Shown here one piece after another: positions 13,731 through 25,932 of a stretch of 64,000 nt of DNA. The notes under the pieces are model-generated. The model ran no database searches. It was not told the DNA's origin and saw only the letters and a program-made list of their open reading frames with translations. Numbering within the stretch: position 1 is the first letter of the stretch; the number at the start of each line of letters is the position of its first letter. Origin of the DNA: Trichoplax sp. H2 (taxonomy: Eukaryota > Placozoa > Uniplacotomia > Trichoplacea). The stretch lies in assembly GCA_003344405.1 (NCBI GenBank), contig NOWV01000089.1, positions 124,001 to 188,000 of the forward strand. Reading direction: 5' to 3'. The translations under genes and the position numbers were made by a program.

Positions 13731-14596
13731 GAGTACGAGCTCTAGTAGCGTATTCATCGTCCGATGAGTACCTGTCCATGGTGCAACACAAAATGGCCTA
13801 TGCAATAACTGCATCTCCAAGACTTTTAGTTCTATGGCAAAGGATGGAACGATATAGTGTGCATGAATACTTTACTAGCTCCAGCTTTATTGATCGTACG
13901 ATGAGTACAAAGTGAAATAGAAAATGGCCTCTGCAAAAACAGGATCGCCTAGCCTTTTAGTTCCATGACAAAGGTTGGAACGATGCAGTGTACAGTATAT
14001 GAATACTCTACGAGCTCCAGTAATATGAATCGTCCGATGAGTACAAGGTGAAATGGAAAATGGCCTATGCAAAAGCAGGATCTCCAAGACTTTTAGTTCT
14101 ACGGCAAAGGATGGAACGATGTAGTGTGCTTGAATACCCTACAAGCTCCAGCAGTATTGATCGTCCGATGAGTACAAGGTGAAATCGAAAATGGCCTATG
14201 CAAAAGCAGGATCTCCAAGACTTTTAGTTCCATAACAAAGGTTGGAACCATGCAGTGTGCATGAATACTCTACGAGCTCCAGTAGTATTGATCGTCCGAT
14301 GAGTACAAGGTGAAATAGAAAAATGGCCTATGCAAAAAACAGCATCTCCAAGACTTTTAGTTCCATGGCAAAGGATAGAACCATGTAGTGTGCATGAATA
14401 CTGTAGAACTTTATTTTTATATGCTAATGTTAGGTAGTAGTTGATGACTCTAGCATAGTACGGAATGGCAAGCTAGAACAGTCCATCTATCCTTAGTGGC
14501 ATCGTTGTCAGCTCATGGCTACGAGCTCCAGCAGTATTGATCGTCCGATGATACGAGGTGAAACAGAAAATGGCTTATGCCAAAAATGCACAGTCT
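13731..14596. repeat. Tandem satellite, 131-137 bp unit
   Basis: A block containing GATCGTCCGATGAGTACAAG, AAAATGGCCTATGCAAAA, TCTCCAAGACTTTTAGTTC and CATGAATACTCTACGAGCTC recurs. The ATGAGTA landmark lies at 13764, 13901, 14037, 14168 and 14299 (spacings 137, 136, 131, 131). A sixth copy, with ATGATAC at 14548, is separated from the fifth by about 117 bp of unrelated DNA (14405-14515). Flanks at about 13548-13620 and 14590-14665 resemble each other (CTAGTCTAATGGCAATGGAT type), so the array sits between related direct repeats. No coding frame is conserved between units. Confidence 0.85.
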
Positions 14597-14666
14597 GAAA
14601 ACTGTCTAGTCCAATAGCAAGGGATAAAATGATGCAATGTGCGACTCCTTGGCTTTATTGGTGTGC

Positions 14667-17139
14667 TATGGTCGACACATAGTACCAAATGATGGCTACC
14701 AGGAGTCTACAGAGATGTGCAACAAATTATATCCCTCCATTTTTCCATTGTAAAATGTTGTTCAAATTGAAAAATCTTGCATAATTTCAGCAATTTCAGC
14801 AATGGCTAATAAAGCGTGAGGGCCATAATAGCATACCGCAAAGGATGTACTGTCGATATCTTTGGCAAACCGATACTTGTACAATCTTATAATTCATTGT
14901 CGGATAGCATTTCAAGCTTTTATAACTGAAGAATTGTATACTGCATTGGTTGTATGCCTCAATTTGAATACATCAAGTCCAATCTATTAGCGGAATGACA
15001 GCGAGTTGATGCAGTATAAATTATATGATTATTTAGTAACGACGATGAATCAAAGGCACAGGAAATGCCTACCATTGGTTACGATGACCTTTCTTCCGCA
15101 TCTTCGATTTATACTGTAAAACACCTTCAAGTTTGTAGCATGAAATGTCTTGTAAATACTATAAAAAGACTTGCAATTTTCTCCTTTAACTTGACTTAAT
15201 CATACTCTATAAATCAACTTTCTGCCAGTATCATCTCCATTTATCTCTGGTGCTACTAGAATTAATTAATAACCATCATCGCTAAATACAGACCCGGGAC
15301 CCGGTAGTGTAACTATCTTTCGTGAATAGCCACTTGTTTCGGGGTTGCAGTAGCTTTTCTACCTCAAGAATTATTCTGTGCTCGTACTGCATATTTGTTA
15401 CTAATTTTAAAGGTGTCAGAATAAATTGATCGGATTGAAATGAGAAGGACATTTTACCGCTTATCAATCACGATTACTAAAAAAGCGCCAAAAATTCGAA
15501 AATCAGCAGTAAATTGTTTTCAAGCCGACAAGGCATTTAATAATTATCTTTGGCACGTTTATCAAGTCTATCTTATTCTAGACTTGAATCCTTGTTCCAC
15601 TTTATTGCCTAAATTAGTTGCACAATTTAGCACTTGTTGTAATAATAATAATGCCATCTATTCGCTAAAGTTCTGTATTACAGAACTGATCACATCCGAG
15701 AGATCTCTTCGAAGAAAAGACACTGAATCTAGCTTATACCCATGATCGAACTATGATATACTATTGCAAGCTTGGATACCTTAAGAGGAATAAACAGTAT
15801 TTACTACTTAATACGCATTGAAAGTATAGAAAAATGCCCATAGTTGTTGATAACCTATCGATCGAAATTCTCACAAGTACGCAACTTCCACACCTCAAGA
15901 CTAATAATTAATTAATTGGTTTAGATTGGAATGGATATACACGCATTGCAAAGGACTACACAAAAGGCTTTTAGCCTAGTAGACAACAGGTCGATATGAT
16001 ATCACATTCGCTAATTTAATTGAGAACATTCGTCGGCTGCTGTTATCCCATTCTCTATCTCTATTCGAACTGTATTGTCATGTTTGGCCTATGGCAATAA
16101 GGAGAGCAGATAATTGATTTATAACGTTAATGATGCTGCTATAAAAGATGAAAAGTCACGAGTCATCGCCATCAGAATGAATATTTAATTAGTTGTGGTA
16201 GACGAGAGAAAGTCTTCCTGTGCGTTGTGCTTCCACGCTTAGTCATTGACGTTGGCAATTGGGACTTTGATACATTTCACCTACTAGGCTTACTAGAAAT
16301 CACTTTTTATTTAGGATTTACTCCATTTAAATAAGTTATCGTATCACAACACATTCGGTGCAGCACAACAGGTTACTTTATTCTTCCTTATATAACAGTC
16401 TGTACAATCCAACACCAACCAGGTTCCATGCTGCTCTAACGTAACTACCGTATTTTGACACCGATTGTAGCCTACTCCAAATATTTCAATTCTAGTTAGC
16501 AAACTATTTTCTCTACGGCTTCCATTAATTAATGGAGTATTTTTAGAACATACGCGTACGTAAGAAATGAAATGAAAGAGATTTTCACCCTGGAAATAAT
16601 TCAAGCAATATCGCATAGAGCGAAGTCAGTCAATTGGAGTAGATTAAATACGAGTATGTACAATTTTAAATTTTATTAGGACAAGACTTCGTGTCGTTTT
16701 GCTCATCGTCCTCTCTGATCAGAATTGTTAATTTATTATCCAATTTTACTCGAAATACAGTGAGATAGAACTACCTCACAGGGAAGATTTGAAGTAACAA
16801 ACTTGCTAGTAGATCAAAGGCTTTCGTAAATAAACATCAAGTTAACATATTCTATTATAGTAGAAGAAGAAATAAATAAATAAATAAATGAATTGTGTGT
16901 ACACTGTACAATCTAAATATACAGAGCGACCATGATAATGCTTTCATGGTATGTGCTACGGACTGACTATTCTGCATAGAAGATACTATGCCATCTTGTA
17001 CAGTTTCCTAGTGCAAGAACGACGCAAGGTAGTATTTCCTATAGTAGATGGTAACCTTCCGGTGCAGAAAGGCAGACGCACGCTCATACTCCTAAATTAG
17101 TCCTAATTGGAGGTTGGAGTAGACAGCGAATGGTGCAGC
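14667..17139. other. Intergenic, no gene recognised; GRHPR upstream region
   Basis: No family-level coding similarity was seen. Contains an AAAT microsatellite (16871-16889) and an isolated cysteine-rich minus-strand open frame (16344-16616), described under findings. The last few hundred bases must contain the GRHPR promoter; no clear core promoter motif stands out. Confidence 0.5.
16871..16889. repeat. (AAAT)n microsatellite
   Basis: Tandem AAAT units about 250 bases upstream of the GRHPR start. Confidence 0.75.
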
Positions 17140-20100
17140 ATGATGAAATGCAATAATCCAAATGCCAAGATTTTCGTTGTAAGAGAATTACCACCAGAAT
17201 CAAGGCAACATTTACTTTCTAGTGGGTATGACTAAGCAACTAAAGGATATTGTAGGATACGAGTGTGCCCTAACGTTTACTGATGGCAGCTTATTGCAAA
17301 TGACTATGATATTCATGATCGAGTGGAGCAAAGCTCGATCATAGAAAACGATAGCGTTAATAAATCTTCTTGAAGTCTTCTTATGATAGTGCAAATTCCT
17401 TTTAATACGATTGTTAACAAGACATTGCCTAGAATACTATAGAATTGCCACACCATCTATCATCATTCCAGTATGACTGGCATAATATCTACTTCATTTG
17501 TACGTTGAAATCTACACTAAACATATCGTTATAGGCCATCTTAGTTTGATTTTATATACTGTAGAATTGTAGAGCTCATTCTAAAATAGATCTTGCTTGT
17601 AGAATACAATATTGTGCAACTGTCGAGAGAGGGGCACATTCCGATCATATGATTGTATAGTTTTGCTACAAGAGTAGATAAAGTAAAGGTCAACACGAAA
17701 TCATAGTCTTGTCATGTTGTATAATTTTTGATATATTTTTATAAGTACAAACGTAATCACCTATTAAATAGAAAATTCAAATGTATAACTTAATATTCAA
17801 CTTCATGTCGGTTTATTTATTTCATTAAACAGCCTCATGTTGCTAGTCTCAGGACTGCACCTGATCTGATGTACTGTAATATCGTAGTCAATCATGGTAG
17901 ATTTATTTATAAACGCTTACGAAAAAGGATCGCTGATCGTTGGTTAATCATGATCGATTGTAGGGCAGAGATAGAAATTCGTGATGGGACAGATAGAATC
18001 TCACGGGAAGAGTTAATACGTGGAGTTGCTGGCTGTCATGGCTTACTATGCACTCTAACTCATCAGATTAATAAGGAAATTTTAGATGCTGCTGGTACGT
18101 ATTATGTTACAATTATAACTGAACCGCGATTTAATATAATTAAAGTGTATCAAATCACATATTTATCGCCAAGGTCCTAATTTGATGACGATTAGTACAG
18201 TTTCTGTTGGATTCGATCATATCGATATCGAAGAGTGTAAACGAAGGTTAGTTATACTAGCCTATCTTGAAATGATCGATATGCACTGCATCTACTACAC
18301 TGCTACAGTAGTTTCTCAAAATCAAATTAATCCTTAATCAACTGGCTCACATCTTAACTTGTGGAACGCTATGATAATGAATTAATCCAGGCATTTTCTA
18401 TTCTATTCAAACTAGAAATATAACCGTAGGACATACACCAGCAGTACTCACTGAAGCTGTGGTAAGTACTGTGTTATATATTTCCGAATAATCGTGGCTG
18501 TACTTCTATTTCATTTGGGAGTATAGTGTATCGGATGCTTTTTATAAGCACGGTATAAAGAGGATTTTAGTGAAAGCTACAACCAACATTAGCTTAATTC
18601 TGTCCTCTAAGCTAATTAAATCACTTTTAAATTTCCAAGCTTAATGTTGCAATAACACCTCTAATGACCAGATGCATGTAGGTATTGAAATTTTAACAAA
18701 TGCAACGTATAAACAACATTTACTGATGTTATTGCAGGCGGAGTTAACGATAGGACTATTGCTTACGACGGCCAGACGTGTTCGTGAAGCGCTGTCTGTT
18801 GTTGAAAGGTACATCACAAGTTATCGATGTTTTTAGATTATAAAATGGGTATCTTTTTCATTGCATTTTTACAGGCAGAGGCTACTTATCAATCCGTACG
18901 ATGTAATCGCGTTATTTAACTTACCCTCCATCGCATTAAATTTTAAATTTTAAAATTTATATCATTTTATTTAGTGGCTCATGGTGCTCATGGAAGGTAC
19001 TGTGGTTATGTGGAACGCAGTTATCAAATAAGGTTGTTGGGATTGTTGGACTTGGTAGGATTGGTAAGTGATTCAAATTCAAATGTCCACGATGGTTTAT
19101 AAAGCAAAATGTCGTCAGTAGATTTGAAAAGTAATTTTCTTAGCTACTTTACTACAACCAAATCTATTCATTTAATGTGACTATATCACGATCTAATATG
19201 CTTTTATGGTGGATTTCCAGGTCTTGCTGTTGCTAAACGCTTACTTGCCTTCAACGTGAACAAGATCTTATATACTGGCCATTCTGAAAAGGCTGAAGGT
19301 AATGCACATGATGCATCTAGACTATTCCTTTATTTTTTAGGGTTAAAGACTATAGGCTAATATGGCTACTCGCTTTAATAATTTTTTATAACTATTTATT
19401 CTTCTACCTTCGAGCATGTTCCGTTTTTCGCTCGGCCTTTAAATATTACAGTATATGTACTATTGTATCTTGCGTAAATTTTGAGGCTTGTTTCAGCGAG
19501 GTGAATTTCCTTGCCATAGCAAAGCCTCTAATTGATTGAGAAATAGATTAAAAGCTAATATATTCCAATTATGGTATTTGTGTCAAGTATACTAAAATAA
19601 ATCCACTACGCTAACGAATGTACAGTACAGTGATTTGAGGATATTGTAATCAGATTTACATAAAATGTTGCGAATTACATTACACCCAGATTCTATTCCT
19701 ATGCACAATCTGCAGGTATTGCACTTACGAATTCAGATACTTAGCATAGTGTGTGGCGGCCTATTCGAGTATTTAATGGCAGTTGCCAGATCATGCAATG
19801 CATTACTGTAATGCATTGCATGCTATTAAAATGCGTACGCATTTGCCAAGTTAGTGTATCAACATATAGTAACATTCTTCTTTCTTTTACGCTCATGATT
19901 ATAATAAATTTGATTCTGGGCCGCATTTCTTCAGCCAAGGAAGTCGATGGTCAGTTTGGTAAGAAGGCTACTCAACAATTATAATTAATCAACTGTAATT
20001 GATAGTAAAAGTTTTTACGTTTATAATAATGCTACAAATTGTTACTTAACCGTATACCAATGATTGTCGGATATTACGTGTAATGATAATTTGAACATCG

Positions 20101-21037
20101 AGTGACTTTGTCCGATACTGATGCAACTCTAACTATTGCCCCTTCAGTTGATTTTAATACTTTGCTGCATCAATCCGACATTATCATTGTTTGCTGTGCG
20201 TTAACACCTGAAACAAATGGTCAGTAAAAATCAAATGATGGCATCGCAAGCCAATATTTGTATAAATAACATTAGGCTATCTCGTATTATCATGTAGGAC
20301 TATTTGGAGAGAGTGCTTTTGCTGCAATGAAAAAAAACTGTATTTTTATCAACACAAGCAGGTAGGCGTGGAAGTATTATAAGAGTATGATGATGAAAGA
20401 AATAAACTATGCGGGTTCTCAAGCCCTTGCTACGTATTCTTGAAGTAAAGCTATTTATGTAACTTGAATCATTACGCTTTCCAAATTGAACGTTACGTCG
20501 TTTTCTGATGTTATAGAGGCAAAGTGGTCAATCAAAGTGATCTATATAATGCTTTAGTATCGAATAAAATCCAGGTATACCCTTGGCTCTTAGCATTGAT
20601 TTCAATCTAAATAACGTAGCAGTAGCCAGATGAGATGATATTGTCACTATTACATTAACATTATCCATACGTGCATACATGATGCTGCATTCAATTTCAT
20701 GCTGATAAGGTAACTAAAGATCACGCTATCTCTGATTTCAGGCTGCTGGTTTAGATGTCACAACTCCAGAACCCCTTCCCGTAGATCATCCACTCAAGAA
20801 ATTAAAAAACTGTGGTACAAATGCCTTTACTTTAACTTAGCAACTATCCAATCCCGTTAATGATAGTAAATAATGCTCCTCCATTCTTCTTAATTTATCA
20901 CTTTTCTTAAATGATTAGTAATATTTCCTCATCTTGGGAGTGCCACCATCGAAGCAAGGAATGAAATGTGGACCATTGCCGTACGAAATTTGATCGCAGG
21001 ATTGAACAATGAACCACTACCCCATCCAGTTTATTAG
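17140..21037 (+). CDS. GRHPR: Glyoxylate/hydroxypyruvate reductase
   Basis: NAD(P)H-dependent D-2-hydroxyacid dehydrogenase that reduces glyoxylate to glycolate and hydroxypyruvate to D-glycerate. Thirteen exons: 17140-17225, 17964-18094, 18174-18246, 18416-18461, 18738-18808, 18975-19063, 19221-19298, 19935-19958, 20148-20219, 20298-20361, 20517-20574, 20742-20814, 20919-21037. They join in frame to 327 residues; human GRHPR has 328. Start: ATGATGAAATGC leading into [13 protein letters not shown], matching the family N-terminus. Seen: [10 protein letters not shown], substrate loop [11 protein letters not shown], Rossmann GIVGLGRIG (GxGxxG), catalytic Arg in INTSRG, Glu in DVTTPEPLP, and His in FPHLGSAT, so the active site looks intact. 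Introns are GT-AG. The 636 bp intron 7 contains a perfect 31-base palindrome. No peroxisomal tail is obvious (ends PHPVY). Confidence 0.95.
19792..19822. repeat. Perfect 31-nt palindrome
   Basis: Two 15-base arms (CATGCAATGCATTAC and its exact complement) around a single T, inside GRHPR intron 7. It could form a cruciform or hairpin. A looser version (ATGCAATGCACTGTATTGCG) lies near 31250. Confidence 0.85.
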
Positions 21038-21759
21038 ATGGCAAACTGATGACCTACATTGGTGTTGGATGATGTGTAGATTATCTCGAAATCTAGACTA
21101 TCAACATTTAAATCTCGTGTCGTTGCAATGCAATCCAAACATTGCTAATTATTATGCTAATAATCTAATCCAATTTTTAACATGAATTAATTATCACGAC
21201 GTGAGCATCTTACAAATGCCAAAATTTACATTTTTATACAAGATTATGCCATGCTATATCGAAATTGACCGCATTAACATATTACAATATGATACATGCA
21301 ATACATAGCGAAATACGCGTAGTTGGGCCTTTTTAAGTACAGTATAATTATAACGTACATCTTACGCATTGTTACTTTGAATTAATTTTGCTTTAAAATG
21401 ATGACCTTTTTGCTTTTACTATATAAAAACTTGACATATGTAAGTACTATTTACAAATTCATAGTAAAATATCAAGGTCGATTAAAATCAGTAACAATCT
21501 CAAAATATGATCTGGTCAAATCCCATTTCATACGGTACTGTCGATCACTATAGGTACAGCATTTGTAAGTTATCGTTTAACACCCATATGCCATATATAC
21601 TCGCATGAATCTATATTTTCAATGTCGGACAATCGCAAATAAAGTCCAAAAATGAAAAATGATCAATCTAACTAGTGAAATAACACTGCTAACAAATTAC
21701 AGTCCATGGCTGGTAGCTACATACGCGTCTGATAATTGATATCGCATCTGTAATCGTTT
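21038..21759. other. Convergent intergenic spacer
   Basis: Lies between the 3' ends of GRHPR (plus) and MAD2L1BP (minus), so it holds both 3' UTRs and polyadenylation signals. AT-rich; nothing else seen. Confidence 0.6.
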
Positions 21760-22494
21760 CTATCGCTTGTCCTTGTAGCCTTTTATACTGACCGGAACCT
21801 GAAACCAAATCATATCATTCTTGTCCGTTACTTTCGCATCAGCTGTATTCTTTTCTGGCTTTTGCAAGTCCGGATGTAAGACTATATCAATAATGAAGGG
21901 CTTTATTTGCGATCGTAGTTTAAAATCTTGCCTCGGTAATAGCCATGGGATGTTGGTATAACGAGGTAGCTTGATAAATAGAAATAAATTGGTGACAGGA
22001 AATGATTTGCACATTGAAAAATCTTCATGAGTCGATAATTTCAACATCAACTGACGTGAAATGACTTCTGGCTTGGGAAATGGTAAATTTAAAACAATCT
22101 GATCCTCCCTACAATCAAAATTGATACGATAAACACATTTAGGGCTAAAGATTGTTGGACCAAGCAAGACTAACATTTCCTGTATAACATTAGAATCGAA
22201 TATTGGACTAAGATGTAAACTCAATTCCTCCAAGGCTGTCAACAAATTGAGCAAAGGTTTGGCTGATTGATTAGGCAAGCCTCGTTTATCGTCCTTGTCT
22301 TTATCAACGACTGGCTTTTCACGAGCTAACAATTCAATAGGTGCAGGAATCTGATGCCGATGATACAACACAAGCTGAATAATACCGGTGACAAGCTTTG
22401 TCTTCGTTTCAGCATCCCATTTTTGGCTTTCAAATTGGACATGTTGATTATGGTCCTGGCAGCTTCTACCAACATCGCCTGCATCAGTCATCAT
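21760..22494 (-). CDS. MAD2L1BP: MAD2L1-binding protein (p31comet)
   Basis: Spindle-checkpoint silencing factor. The family has a HORMA-like fold that binds the closed form of MAD2 and, with TRIP13, helps disassemble the mitotic checkpoint complex. A single uninterrupted exon gives 244 residues, close to the roughly 270 of vertebrate p31comet. Recognised by the N-terminal helix (KLVTGIIQLVLYHRHQIPAP, about 33-52), the LTALEELSLHLSPIFDS helix, and LVLLGPTIFSPKCVYRINF (about 107-125), matching the family's LILLGGSALSPKEFYELDL region. The C-terminus (WFQVPVSIKGY) corresponds to the segment wrapping around MAD2. Start: first ATG at 22494, with an in-frame TAA three codons upstream. It converges on GRHPR and diverges from NAA30. 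Sequence similarity is moderate, so this rests on pattern and length. Confidence 0.8.
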   Translation of the reverse strand: MMTDAGDVGRSCQDHNQHVQFESQKWDAETKTKLVTGIIQLVLYHRHQIPAPIELLAREKPVVDKDKDDKRGLPNQSAKPLLNLLTALEELSLHLSPIFDSNVIQEMLVLLGPTIFSPKCVYRINFDCREDQIVLNLPFPKPEVISRQLMLKLSTHEDFSMCKSFPVTNLFLFIKLPRYTNIPWLLPRQDFKLRSQIKPFIIDIVLHPDLQKPEKNTADAKVTDKNDMIWFQVPVSIKGYKDKR

Positions 22495-23869
22495 CAATTC
22501 TTACTGGATCAGCTACGATCGAATGGATCTTTCAATAGAACGGACAATAATTCTTCCGATCAATTAATCCAATTTTTCAATTACGATCGGCGAATGATTA
22601 CTAACTATCTTATGTACAATGGATAGAATTTCATCGGTTATTGCCAGCATATGGAAATGATGATTTTCAAATCGAGCGCCATTAAAACTGCGAGCTAATG
22701 GTATGTGTAGGATTTAGCGGTGGACGGACGATTCCTATGTCATCATCGCCTGTGGAATCATTGGTTACGAATATATAGGAAGCTAGCCGCTGTTTCATAC
22801 ATAACTGCGATGGCAAAGGAAAGAGTACAAAGGACTGTAATCTACAGTGAATTGTACTGTACACTGTATTTCCCCGGGCTGTGCAGACGTCTGTACGTCT
22901 GTGCCTTGGCCATGGCCAAAGCTGGTTAAAATAGGGCTACATTACCAAATCATACTTAGCGCATACTACTTTACTATGCAGTTGTGAATTCTTGCTCACT
23001 ATGAGACCCTTGTGTCTGAAGGAGTACTACTCTGACTATACAGATATAAGAAAAAGAAGCCATCGCTTGACATCGACAACAATTACTATTAGTATACTGA
23101 TGACACAGCTAAAACGCCATATATGAGCTAGTATTTAATGATCATTTTAGAGTCAGTATAGCATTGCATTTCAACTTTCAGACATTGTCTGTGTCGATAG
23201 TACAGTACCCCAAAGAGTAGCCAGCAAACTAGAGTATAGTATAAGACGAGAGCCGGTGGCGGAGAACGCTCTCCTCTTAGCCAGCTGTAAGGACTGGAGA
23301 AACTTCATGCCATCTAACTTGCTAATGGCGTAGCCAGTTGGAATGTTAGAGTAGTTGTAAACTAGAGTTTAGTAAGCTGGAATCGCAAATCTTTCTACTA
23401 TTAGTATTGTAGACTAGGAATACCACTACATAATTGTCCATTAGTTGATGATTGGATAGTTGTTGGCGTTGAAAATATCCGATAGTGCAACTTCATCGAG
23501 TGGTCCAGTACTGTTGTGGAGAATTGAGGCCTGAGCCATCGTCAAATCATCGATTATTTGATTTTGATAGCATCGAAATATTCCAACATTGCATTTGTTG
23601 GGGTTACCAAGCAATCACGTATTTGCAGATGCATCTATAGGAAAGGATAAAGGTAACCCCAGGAATTTGACTTGTTTATGCGACTCAACGTTATCCAATT
23701 TTCTATTCTCCGTAAAGCAAGTACTAGAATTCAAGCGATCCGCTACCATTCCTGCACGACAGTTGTTCCAGCAATAATTATTCAATTATAATTCATTGGC
23801 CTTTTCCAATCGAGTTGAACGACTAACGCAATCAAAAATAATCTGTGCTTAGTGGTACAGTACGTAGCA
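22495..23869. other. Divergent intergenic region of MAD2L1BP and NAA30
   Basis: 1.4 kb between the 5' ends of MAD2L1BP (minus) and NAA30 (plus), so both promoters are probably here. A short palindromic stretch (about 22840-22925, with TGTACTGTACA and GCCATGGCC) and a GC-richer patch near 23240-23340 are visible. No gene recognised. Confidence 0.55.
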
Positions 23870-25042
23870 ATGGCAAGTAATGAGAACAATGTTAGTATCC
23901 AGCCTCAAATTGACATGGATAAGTTAAAGATACGAGATGATGATGCTGAAGACAACAGTTTAAAGCAAGAATCACAACTTGATTACGTAAGCTATGAATC
24001 AGAGTTGCAAATGCCTGATATTATTGAACTTATAACCAAAGATTTATCTGAGCCGTACTCCATTTATACATACCGTTACTTTCTACATAATTGGCCTCGT
24101 TTGGCTTACTTGGTAAGATAATGCAACTGACTTAGCTAAGAGACAATACTATTATTCTTGACTGATTTATGTGGACAATTCCTTAACGCATGTCCGAATA
24201 AGCGATTTAATAACAGAATCTAGAATGCATAACTGTTAGTCTTGAACTGTTTTTAAAATCATGACTATTCTCGAAGAATACCAAATTGACTTCAATTCAA
24301 TTTCTAATCCATTTAGGCTATGGTGGATTCCAAATGTGTAGGAGCGGTCGTTTCCAAGTTAGATATGCATAAGAAAACTATTCGACGTGGCTATATTGCC
24401 ATGCTTGCTGTAGAAAAAGATTACAGAAAGCGAGGAATTGGTAAGACCAACAAATCAATCATCAACTTTCGTGTTACTACTGTAGAAAGTAATAGACAAT
24501 AGTTTAACAAACTGCTGTACTTAGAAAAAATTCTTAACAGTAAATAGAATATTATCAGATAGAACGTTGACTGCTAAATACAACAAGCGTTACGACCATC
24601 AAGTTTATCAGCAATTTTTATGTTACTACAACAGACAGTCGTAAGCAATAATTGAACGTACTACCGTAGTTACAAAAATTCCGAACAATAAATAGAATAC
24701 TGCCAGAAAAAATATTTAGCACTCTAAATGGCGTCTTTTAATTTCTAGGATCAGAATTAGTTAGTCTAACAATTGAACAAATGATAAAAGAAGGATGCGA
24801 TGAGGTGAATATAAACTGCACATGAAACATGATATTATATTAGATCACAGATATCCTGACTGCTATCAAAAATTAAGGAATAACATATGCTATCACTTTT
24901 ATAGGTTGTCTTGGAAACTGAATTATCAAATAAACCAGCTTTAGCACTATATGAAAATCTAGGATTTGTTCGAGATAAACGCCTCTTTCGTTATTATCTA
25001 AATGGTAGGGATGCCTTTCGTCTAAAACTGTGGTTGAACTAA
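23870..25042 (+). CDS. NAA30: N-alpha-acetyltransferase 30 (NatC catalytic subunit)
   Basis: Catalytic GNAT subunit of NatC, which acetylates nascent chains beginning Met-Leu/Ile/Phe/Trp, working with NAA35 and NAA38 at the ribosome. Exons 23870-24112, 24317-24440, 24749-24804, 24905-25042; all junctions are GT-AG and in phase, giving 186 residues. Near-identity to the animal catalytic core: [55 protein letters not shown] (acetyl-CoA loop R-x-x-G-x-G), [20 protein letters not shown], and C-terminal [18 protein letters not shown]. Start: ATG at 23870 has G at -3 and +4. The frame remains open upstream but has no ATG. The N-terminal extension is much shorter than in human NAA30 (362 aa). The second intron holds a diverged tandem duplication. 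Confidence 0.96.
24443..24740. repeat. Diverged tandem duplication in NAA30 intron 2
   Basis: Two copies of about 140-150 bp (about 24443-24585 and 24590-24740) share GTTACTAC, AGTAAT/CGTAAG, AACAGTAAATAGAATA/AACAATAAATAGAATA and related blocks in the same order. The copies are clearly diverged, so the event is old. Confidence 0.65.
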
Positions 25043-25932
25043 AATGCGAATTCTTTACCCTATTTATCCTGGCTATTAACCATTGGGCTAGCATTCAACA
25101 TCAAAAATAGCACCTAATGTCTGAAAATTTTAAAAGTACTGTATCGACTTGTTCTACTATTTTACAAATTTTGCATCTATTTGGAGGTAACAATCTTATG
25201 GTAGAAAGTATCTAAGTACATAAGGCATTACCAGCTTGTGTATAATGCGCAAAGGTAGCGGCAACAGACATTCGTCTTTCTATTCTTGAGATTTATATAT
25301 TGCTACGGGCATCTTCTTATGTATCTGGTATGTTCAATTGTTGTTAGATATCATTTGAATGAGGGGTATACATTAACCTTTCTCTTTCCTATGATGTTTT
25401 AATTAGTTTGGCTATGATCAAATAAATTATAACACACTTCTCCAGTTACAATAAAATATGCACAAATGCGGTTTGCAAACTCTGTCATCAAGAATGGTAT
25501 TACTATCAGATTACGTAAATCAATAGGTAAAATTAATAAATAATTTCGATGCTGATCAAAGATCTAGAAATACATAATGTTCTCACAGTTGATGTCACTT
25601 AATTATTAAAGATGAAACTTTATACTTCTTCATTGATAATTTCCATTATACAGAATACCTATTAACATTCAATTCCATTTACATTTATTGGACGTACTCT
25701 GAAATTTTCTACACAGTACGAGTATATTGAATAATTACCAAATAAAAGTAAACGGTAAATGATAAAAACTCTTTGTAAATTTATCGTATTTTCTATCCTA
25801 CTAAGGATCGTTGACATCCATCGTTGCATCCTATGATAGCGCTAGACATGAGTTAGGCGCAATACAAAGGCAAACTTGTACTTTACATATAGCAAATAAA
25901 TTAAAAGCGTAATTGTGGAATTGTTCAATTAA
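25043..25932. other. Convergent spacer NAA30 / ACADSB
   Basis: AT-rich 0.9 kb between two convergent 3' ends. Nothing coding or repeated recognised. Confidence 0.6.

Noticed and set aside
13887-14087. 66-codon minus-strand open frame
   Set aside because: Falls within the 131-137 bp satellite and is not conserved between units.
15440-15745. 101-codon open frame
   Set aside because: Asn/Leu/Ser-rich composition expected of AT-rich non-coding DNA, with no recognisable motif.
22840-22925. Palindromic stretches (TGTACTGTACA, TTGGCCATGGCCAA) as a possible operator
   Set aside because: Short self-complementary words are common here. No spacing or family logic supports a specific site.
23852-23869. 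Upstream extension of NAA30 to 23852
   Set aside because: The codon at 23852 is GTG. The first ATG, with good context, is at 23870.
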